From positions 1 through 11,059 of the forward strand of contig DAIRET010000093.1 in assembly GCA_036795455.1 (NCBI GenBank): a DNA stretch of 11,059 nucleotides. Reading direction: 5' to 3'. How positions within the stretch are numbered: position 1 is the stretch's first letter; every line of letters starts with the position of its first letter. The notes below the pieces were generated by a model that saw only the letters and a program-made list of their open reading frames with translations, made no database searches and had not been told where the DNA came from. Both the position numbers and the translations under genes were made by a program. The stretch is from DAIRET01 sp036795455 (GTDB lineage: Bacteria > Bacteroidota > Ignavibacteria > Ignavibacteriales > Ignavibacteriaceae). Positions 6,736 to 11,059 of the stretch are shown piece after piece.

Positions 6736-9132
6736 TTAATATGATACCTTTAACGAAAGAAAATAATTTCTTGTTGCTGCCGGGAAGAAGTTGTCCTTCC
6801 CGAATCCGTTCATTAAGTATTTCTTGTTGAAAAGGTTATTAACTTCAATTGAAAGCGAAACAGTAACAAAGTCAATAGGTAGATTGCAACCTGCTCTCAA
6901 ATCAACTACTGTAAAAGCATCTACAGTAACATCCGAATCATTTTTATCACTTGTTTGCGAATTGTCCGTGAACTGCTTCCCTGTATATTTAACAGCTAAC
7001 GAAACAAAATAATCGTTCACTGTGTAATTAATTGATGAACCGAAAATCAGTTCCGGTGCATTGGCAATTATGTTATTGTCCCTTACAAGTGGTAATCCAT
7101 TCTGGTCGTATTCAACGAATTTAATAAACCTGTTTCTGCTTAAGTTTAAATTGAAATTCCAATCGAAACCTTTGAAAACTCTTAAAGCAGATTCAAGTTC
7201 AAACCCGATATGTCTTGTTCTTTCTGCATTTCCTACACGGGGTTGTCCGAATACATCAAGTCCGCCGGATGGTACTATTTCATCAATAAATTCCATCCAA
7301 TAAAAATTAGAATTAATACGAATCAAACTACTGCTATACCTTTGTCCGAATTCAAAATTTAATAATTTCTCCGGTTTAACAAGCGGTTTATCAAAATTGA
7401 AACTTCCGTCGGAGTTCTTCTCGAACTGCGGTTCAACACCCCATGAAGCTGATTCCGCTTCGTACAGATTTTTTAGCGGGGGTTCGCGTTTAGTATAAGC
7501 ACTGCTAAAGTAGAGACTGAATTTTTCGGTTAAGTTGAAATTCACACCCAACTTCGGATTGACAAACAAATATGGAGTTTTAAAATTATTGCCGGCATAA
7601 AGCTCATCGAATATTTTGTATTTTTGATAAACTATCTGTAAATCACCAAGCACGGTTATCTTCTCTGTCAATTTGATCAATTGACTTGTAAATAAAGAAA
7701 ACACATCCTTTCCACCCTTATACTCGTAATGATGTTTTCCCGATTCTCCATATACGCTTTCCGGTAATCCCGAACCGGATTGAATTCTTCCCCAATGCAA
7801 AGAGCGGTGAATTCTAAATTCAGCTCCGAAAATACTTCTACCGAATGAATGTCTCCATTCAATTCTCGGCAGCCAACCGTAATGATCATTATCGACAAAA
7901 GCTCGTATTACAAGGTCTGATGGAATAGTAAGATTTGTATCGATTCGATAATAATCATTTGTTCCCCATGTACCATCAAAATCAAAATAGCCATCGCCCG
8001 AAATGAAAAACAAAGTATTATGCAGAGTTAAATCGGTGTTTAATTTAAAATCGTGAGCAAACAAGAACTGCGGTTGATTAAGATACTCTCTATCTTTTAA
8101 GTAAGAACCGTAATTGGCTTTTCTCAATAACTCGTCATTATTATCAGCTTTCGGAATACCATAAAATGCAAGTCCATCTTCCTGTGGACCACCCCAAAAA
8201 TTAATCCTTAAAGAGTGATTTTGATCGTTGTAGGAAGCACCGGCAAAATATCTCCAGAATTTACTCCATGACCAATCCCGGTAACCGTCTGATGTTACTC
8301 GTGTAACTCTTCCGTAAAAGTTAAAATGGTTGCCGATTTTGCCTGAATGAGCAGAGAGCGAGTATTTATGAGTATTGAATGAACCGTATCCCGCTTCCGT
8401 TGTAATTGAAGAGACTGATGAAGGCGATTTAGTAACAAGATTAATTGAGCCGCCAATTGATGGTGGTCCGTAAAATGCAGCCCCGGCACCTCTTTGAACC
8501 TGTGCATCTTCAAGAGAACCGGCTAAATCATAAAAGTTGATCCAGTAAACACTATGATCTTCAGGGTCGTTTTGCGGAACTCCGTTTATTAAAACAGATA
8601 TCCTTCTTTGATCAAATCCCCTTAATCTTATGTATGAATACCCTAATCCGTTTCCATTCTCCGAATGAAGATTTACGGATGGGAGTGAATTCAGTGCATA
8701 AGTCAAATCATTTGATCGTGTTAATTTTTGAATGTCTTCCGAAGGAAGATTTGTAAAAGTAATCGGTGTTTCTCTTTCGATACCTCTCGTTGCAGTTACT
8801 ACAACTTCCGGTATCGGGATAGCTTCATCAGAAAGATGAAAATTAATAACACTTTGTGTTCCGGCAGAAATTGTTACTTTTTTGGAATGCGAAGCGTAAC
8901 CGGTAAAAGAACAGGTTACTTTCACTACCCCGGGATTAATTTTTTTAAATCCAGCGTTTCCGTTTTTATCTGATACGGAAACAAGATTTTGTGATTCAAT
9001 CTTTACTATCGCACCATACAACGGTTTACTACTGGTTTTGTCGAAAACTTTAACCGACAAATCACCTAATGTTTGCGGATAGATATTAAAAAACATGAAT
9101 AAGAAAAAAACAACCGACATTATTTTTTTCAT
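6736..9132 (-). CDS. TonB-dependent outer-membrane receptor, probable thiamine importer
   Basis: The 798-residue receptor is built as follows: signal peptide (about 1-19), carboxypeptidase-regulatory-like domain (about 24-102, with DKNGNAGF and a GYASHSKKV strand), TonB box PEVVVTATRG (109-117), plug domain (about 121-236), then a beta-barrel ending in the aromatic residue of SLKVSY. The plug shows IRLRGFDQRRISVLINGVP and AAFYGPPSIGGSINLVT, typical of FecA-like receptors. Family knowledge: such proteins use TonB energy to import scarce nutrients across the outer membrane, and thiamine-regulated receptors (called OMR1 in comparative studies of TPP regulons) are known in Bacteroidota. The ATG is preceded by AAAGGAG 7 bases upstream (9140-9146). 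It is the first gene after the TPP riboswitch and terminator, so it should be most abundant when TPP is low. Substrate specificity is inferred from regulation and neighbours only. Confidence 0.93.
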   Translation of the reverse strand: MKKIMSVVFFLFMFFNIYPQTLGDLSVKVFDKTSSKPLYGAIVKIESQNLVSVSDKNGNAGFKKINPGVVKVTCSFTGYASHSKKVTISAGTQSVINFHLSDEAIPIPEVVVTATRGIERETPITFTNLPSEDIQKLTRSNDLTYALNSLPSVNLHSENGNGLGYSYIRLRGFDQRRISVLINGVPQNDPEDHSVYWINFYDLAGSLEDAQVQRGAGAAFYGPPSIGGSINLVTKSPSSVSSITTEAGYGSFNTHKYSLSAHSGKIGNHFNFYGRVTRVTSDGYRDWSWSKFWRYFAGASYNDQNHSLRINFWGGPQEDGLAFYGIPKADNNDELLRKANYGSYLKDREYLNQPQFLFAHDFKLNTDLTLHNTLFFISGDGYFDFDGTWGTNDYYRIDTNLTIPSDLVIRAFVDNDHYGWLPRIEWRHSFGRSIFGAEFRIHRSLHWGRIQSGSGLPESVYGESGKHHYEYKGGKDVFSLFTSQLIKLTEKITVLGDLQIVYQKYKIFDELYAGNNFKTPYLFVNPKLGVNFNLTEKFSLYFSSAYTKREPPLKNLYEAESASWGVEPQFEKNSDGSFNFDKPLVKPEKLLNFEFGQRYSSSLIRINSNFYWMEFIDEIVPSGGLDVFGQPRVGNAERTRHIGFELESALRVFKGFDWNFNLNLSRNRFIKFVEYDQNGLPLVRDNNIIANAPELIFGSSINYTVNDYFVSLAVKYTGKQFTDNSQTSDKNDSDVTVDAFTVVDLRAGCNLPIDFVTVSLSIEVNNLFNKKYLMNGFGKDNFFPAATRNYFLSLKVSY

Positions 9133-9151
9133 GGTTTAACTCCTTTAAAAT

Positions 9152-9192
9152 AAAAAAGCCGCTTTTCAAAGGCGTAGGAGTTGAAAAACGGC
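9152..9192 (-). terminator. Intrinsic terminator in the TPP riboswitch leader
   Basis: In the transcript, GCCGUUUUUC (9192-9183) pairs with GAAAAGCGGC (9167-9158) over ten base pairs with one U-G wobble, around a 15-base loop. Six U residues (9157-9152) follow at once. It lies between the aptamer and the Shine-Dalgarno sequence of the receptor gene, so it is placed to stop transcription before the first coding region. The loop carries CCUACGCC, which is complementary to the 3' part of the aptamer. Confidence 0.85.
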
Positions 9193-9214
9193 AATAATAT
9201 GGTTTCCCTACGCC
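9171..9214 (-). promoter_or_regulatory. Antiterminator pairing between aptamer and terminator loop
   Basis: GGCGUAGG in the 3' strand of the aptamer (9214-9207) is perfectly complementary to CCUACGCC in the terminator loop (9178-9171), and a G-U pair can extend it. The GGCGUAGG stretch contributes to the P4/P5 helices of the TPP-bound fold. The long-range pairing should therefore form only without ligand, and it would block the terminator hairpin. This is the expected geometry for a ligand-off transcription switch, but it is inferred from complementarity alone. Confidence 0.65.
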
Positions 9215-9280
9215 AGCATTACCTGGATCAGGTTCTAAGGGTATAATCTCAGTTTCAATTTTTCAATCGAAACACCCCGG
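9201..9280 (-). promoter_or_regulatory. TPP riboswitch aptamer (THI element)
   Basis: The minus strand shows the conserved THI-box core in order: GGGGUG, a P3 stem (GUUUCGAUU with AAUUGAAAC, nine pairs with one wobble and a GAAA loop), CUGAGA, UACCC pairing back to GGGU as P2, then AACCUGAUC, CCAG-GUAAUG-CUGG as P5, and GCGUAGGGAA, whose AGG pairs with CCU as P4. CUGAGA binds the pyrimidine ring of TPP, and the P4/P5 arm binds the diphosphate with magnesium in the known structures. The outer P1 stem is not obvious; a separate perfect hairpin abuts the 5' side instead. It controls the downstream receptor, kinase and symporter genes through the adjoining terminator. Confidence 0.95.
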
Positions 9281-9297
9281 TAGAACTACGTTCTACC
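9279..9297 (-). other. Perfect hairpin abutting the 5' side of the aptamer
   Basis: GGUAGAAC-GUA-GUUCUACC forms an 8-bp stem with a 3-base loop and runs directly into the GGGGUG of the aptamer. It occupies the sequence that would normally supply the 5' strand of P1. It may stabilise the start of the leader RNA or compete with P1. It is not followed by a U-run. Confidence 0.55.
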
Positions 9298-9305
9298 CTA
9301 TCAAT

Positions 9306-9333
9306 ATATTAGAACAATCTTTGGTCTAATTAA
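9306..9333 (-). promoter_or_regulatory. Weak candidate promoter for the thiamine operon
   Basis: Read on the minus strand, TTAATT (9333-9328) and TAATAT (9311-9306) are separated by 16 bases, and transcription would begin near 9300, just before the leader hairpin. The -35 half is a poor match and overlaps the stop codon of the upstream gene. No Bacteroidota TAnnTTTG element is seen here. The true promoter may lie inside the upstream gene, or read-through may contribute. Confidence 0.25.
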
Positions 9334-11059
9334 CTTTAAGTTTTTGACCTACTAATATTTTATTACTTGTTAAATTATTATTTCTCTTTAATTCATCAAT
9401 TGAAGTACGATACTTCTTTGCGATACTGTCAAGTGATTCACCCCTTGACACAGTATGAACTTTTGATTTTGCTGAACTTGCAGAACCTGAGTTTTTTACA
9501 TCACCAATCGAAACATTGGAATACACTTTCAGTTTTTGTCCTGCAAGAATTTTATTACTTTTTAGTCCATTCCATTTTTTAATATTTGAAATGGAGACCT
9601 TATAAGTTTCCGCAATCTGCCCGATAGTCTCGCCCGATTTAATAGTGTGCATATTCAGCGTATTCGGGGTTTTTGCTACGTTATCACCCATCGAAACCGA
9701 GTTATCGCTACCGTGAATAGTAAGCATCCTTCCAGCATATATTTTGTTACTTCGTAATCCATTCCATCTTTTTATTTGAGTAATTGTAACACCGAGCTTT
9801 TCGGATATTTCTCCAAGAGATTCACCGGGGCGTATTTTATATTTGAATGTTTTCGAAATACTTGCCGAATGATTTGTTGAAGTTGTTGCAATAGCATCTG
9901 AGTACTTGGTTCCGTGTAGTTTTAACTTCTGACCTGTATAAATCCTACTCCCTTCAATCCCGTTCCAAGATTTTATATCGTTTAATGTAACATTGTAACG
10001 GTTTGCTATAGAAGTTAAATTTTCACCGCGTCTAACGGTATGGTGCAAAACTTTTGTGGAAGTTAGAGATTCAGAAGTTTTAATAATACTCTTTTCTGTA
10101 GAAGATTGGTTGTCCAGACTGGCGTAAAAGTCTTTTCTTTCTTCAGGTACATAAATCGTTAAAGATTGTCCGATTTTTATTACTTCCGTATATGGAATGT
10201 TGTTCCAGTTTCTTAAATCGCTTACTCTTACATTGAAAAGGTCGGCTATCCCAAGAAGACTTTCACTCTTTTTTACTCTATACTGAACAGCAGCTTTTCC
10301 CGGAGGAATAACAGGGGTAACTTCAACTTCAGAAATATTTGTTTCTTCATCATCTGCAGTTTCTTCTTCCGAAATTGTAGCTAAATTGTTTTCTTCCGGG
10401 GTTGTAACAGTAGTGTTTAGATTTACGCCGGAATTAAGAATTTCGTATGGAGAAACATAATCATCATCCGAGGCAACTTCCGTATTTGCATTATATGCAA
10501 AGTCCGATTCGGTTGGAGTTGTTTTGAATGGAACTTTTAATCTTGCCCCTCTTTTCAACCTTGTTTTAGTTGAAAGATTATTAGCATCTGCTAATTCCGC
10601 TTTGGCTACACCATAAGCCCTCGCAATTGAAGCTAAAGACTCTCCTCTTTTAACAGTATGAAAAACAAACTGTCGTTTTACACTTTCAGGTACATTAATA
10701 AAATTCGAGGCAAAAGTTTGCGTGCTTCCAACAGGAACTTTCAAACTATACCCGCCCGGTATACTCGCTGGTGAACAGCTCTGGGTTAATTCCGGGTTCA
10801 ATTCCATTAATACATCACCTGTAGTACCGGCGCATTGAGCAAGGAAGTTAATATCAATTGCTTCATTTACTTTAACCGTTTCGTATGAATACGGTTTTTC
10901 CCATCTAATCTCTGTAAAACCATATTTCTCATAGTCCATTGCAACTATACAAGCAGCAATGTATTGAGGGACGTAATTTCTTGTTTCTTTCGGAAGATGT
11001 CTTTGAATTTCCCAGAAGTTATTCGAGCCTGCTCTTCTAACTGCACGCGTAATTCTTCC
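9326..11059 (-). CDS. mltD: MltD-type lytic murein transglycosylase with six LysM repeats (5' end outside window)
   Basis: The frame is open to the right edge, so the ATG at 10939 is not the true start. The 40 residues before it (10940-11059) include RAVRRAGSNNFWEIQRHLP and ETRNYVPQYIAACIVA, which match the end of the MltD/SLT catalytic domain. The catalytic Glu would lie outside the window. After it comes the divergent LysM-like segment usual in MltD (about 10891-10730). Six clear LysM domains follow at 10666-10529, 10285-10148, 10045-9914, 9847-9713, 9655-9521 and 9460-9332, each with an H-T-V-x-x-G-E-S-like start and a G-Q-x-L end. A linker rich in Asp, Glu and Thr separates the first two; Ser/Thr/Lys/Asn-rich linkers separate most of the others. 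Role: cleaves glycan strands with formation of anhydromuramic ends, while the LysM array binds peptidoglycan. Six LysM copies exceed the usual one to three of MltD. The thiamine leader starts about 30 bases after the stop. Confidence 0.92.
   Translation of the reverse strand, partial: GRITRAVRRAGSNNFWEIQRHLPKETRNYVPQYIAACIVAMDYEKYGFTEIRWEKPYSYETVKVNEAIDINFLAQCAGTTGDVLMELNPELTQSCSPASIPGGYSLKVPVGSTQTFASNFINVPESVKRQFVFHTVKRGESLASIARAYGVAKAELADANNLSTKTRLKRGARLKVPFKTTPTESDFAYNANTEVASDDDYVSPYEILNSGVNLNTTVTTPEENNLATISEEETADDEETNISEVEVTPVIPPGKAAVQYRVKKSESLLGIADLFNVRVSDLRNWNNIPYTEVIKIGQSLTIYVPEERKDFYASLDNQSSTEKSIIKTSESLTSTKVLHHTVRRGENLTSIANRYNVTLNDIKSWNGIEGSRIYTGQKLKLHGTKYSDAIATTSTNHSASISKTFKYKIRPGESLGEISEKLGVTITQIKRWNGLRSNKIYAGRMLTIHGSDNSVSMGDNVAKTPNTLNMHTIKSGETIGQIAETYKVSISNIKKWNGLKSNKILAGQKLKVYSNVSIGDVKNSGSASSAKSKVHTVSRGESLDSIAKKYRTSIDELKRNNNLTSNKILVGQKLKVN

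Noticed and set aside
9332..10666. Repetitive DNA in the LysM region as a mobile or CRISPR-like array.
   Set aside because: The repeats are in frame, diverged, and explained by the LysM protein domains.
10937..10939. ATG at 10939 as the start of the LysM protein.
   Set aside because: The frame continues upstream to the window edge and encodes the conserved end of the MltD catalytic domain, so this Met is internal.

Overview
The window looks like chromosome of an AT-rich member of the Ignavibacteria or the wider Bacteroidota/Chlorobi group. The strongest clue is a C-terminal type IX secretion sorting domain with an NYPNPFNPVTTI-type motif in the protein at 1575-3326. A TonB-dependent receptor with an N-terminal carboxypeptidase-regulatory-like domain and several lipoprotein or envelope genes agree with this. 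The species cannot be named from the sequence alone. No insertion sequence, CRISPR array, tRNA or rRNA was seen, and no gene-free stretch exceeds 300 bases.

Layout: (A) 1-1388, minus strand, is a tightly packed three-gene envelope cluster. It runs from an L,D-transpeptidase-like (YkuD) membrane protein to a small lipoprotein and then to an Omp85/BamA-like protein cut by the window edge. The coding regions overlap by 29 and 4 bases. The YkuD protein has Ser where the catalytic Cys is expected. (B) 1575-3326, plus strand, is a secreted FG-GAP/VCBS-type beta-propeller protein with a T9SS sorting domain. It is divergent from cluster A. (C) 3371-4534, minus strand, is a DUF116 family protein with a cysteine-rich C-terminal half. 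(D) 4646-9132, minus strand, is a thiamine-salvage operon: TonB-dependent outer-membrane receptor, thiamine pyrophosphokinase, sodium:solute symporter. Its leader (about 9152-9297) holds a TPP riboswitch followed by an intrinsic terminator, and an 8-base complementarity offers an antiterminator. (E) 9326-11059, minus strand, is an MltD-type lytic transglycosylase with six clear LysM repeats, whose 5' end lies outside the window.

How the genes work together: in block D the aptamer should sense TPP, the product of the encoded kinase. When TPP is scarce, read-through would raise production of an outer-membrane importer, a probable inner-membrane importer and the kinase that traps thiamine as TPP. 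The symporter sits where PnuT-type thiamine transporters are found in related bacteria, so it is a candidate thiamine transporter of the SSS family. Blocks A and E are both concerned with the cell wall and outer membrane but are not adjacent, and nothing in the sequence ties them together. The DUF116 gene follows the thiamine operon on the same strand after a 111-base gap and may or may not share its transcript.
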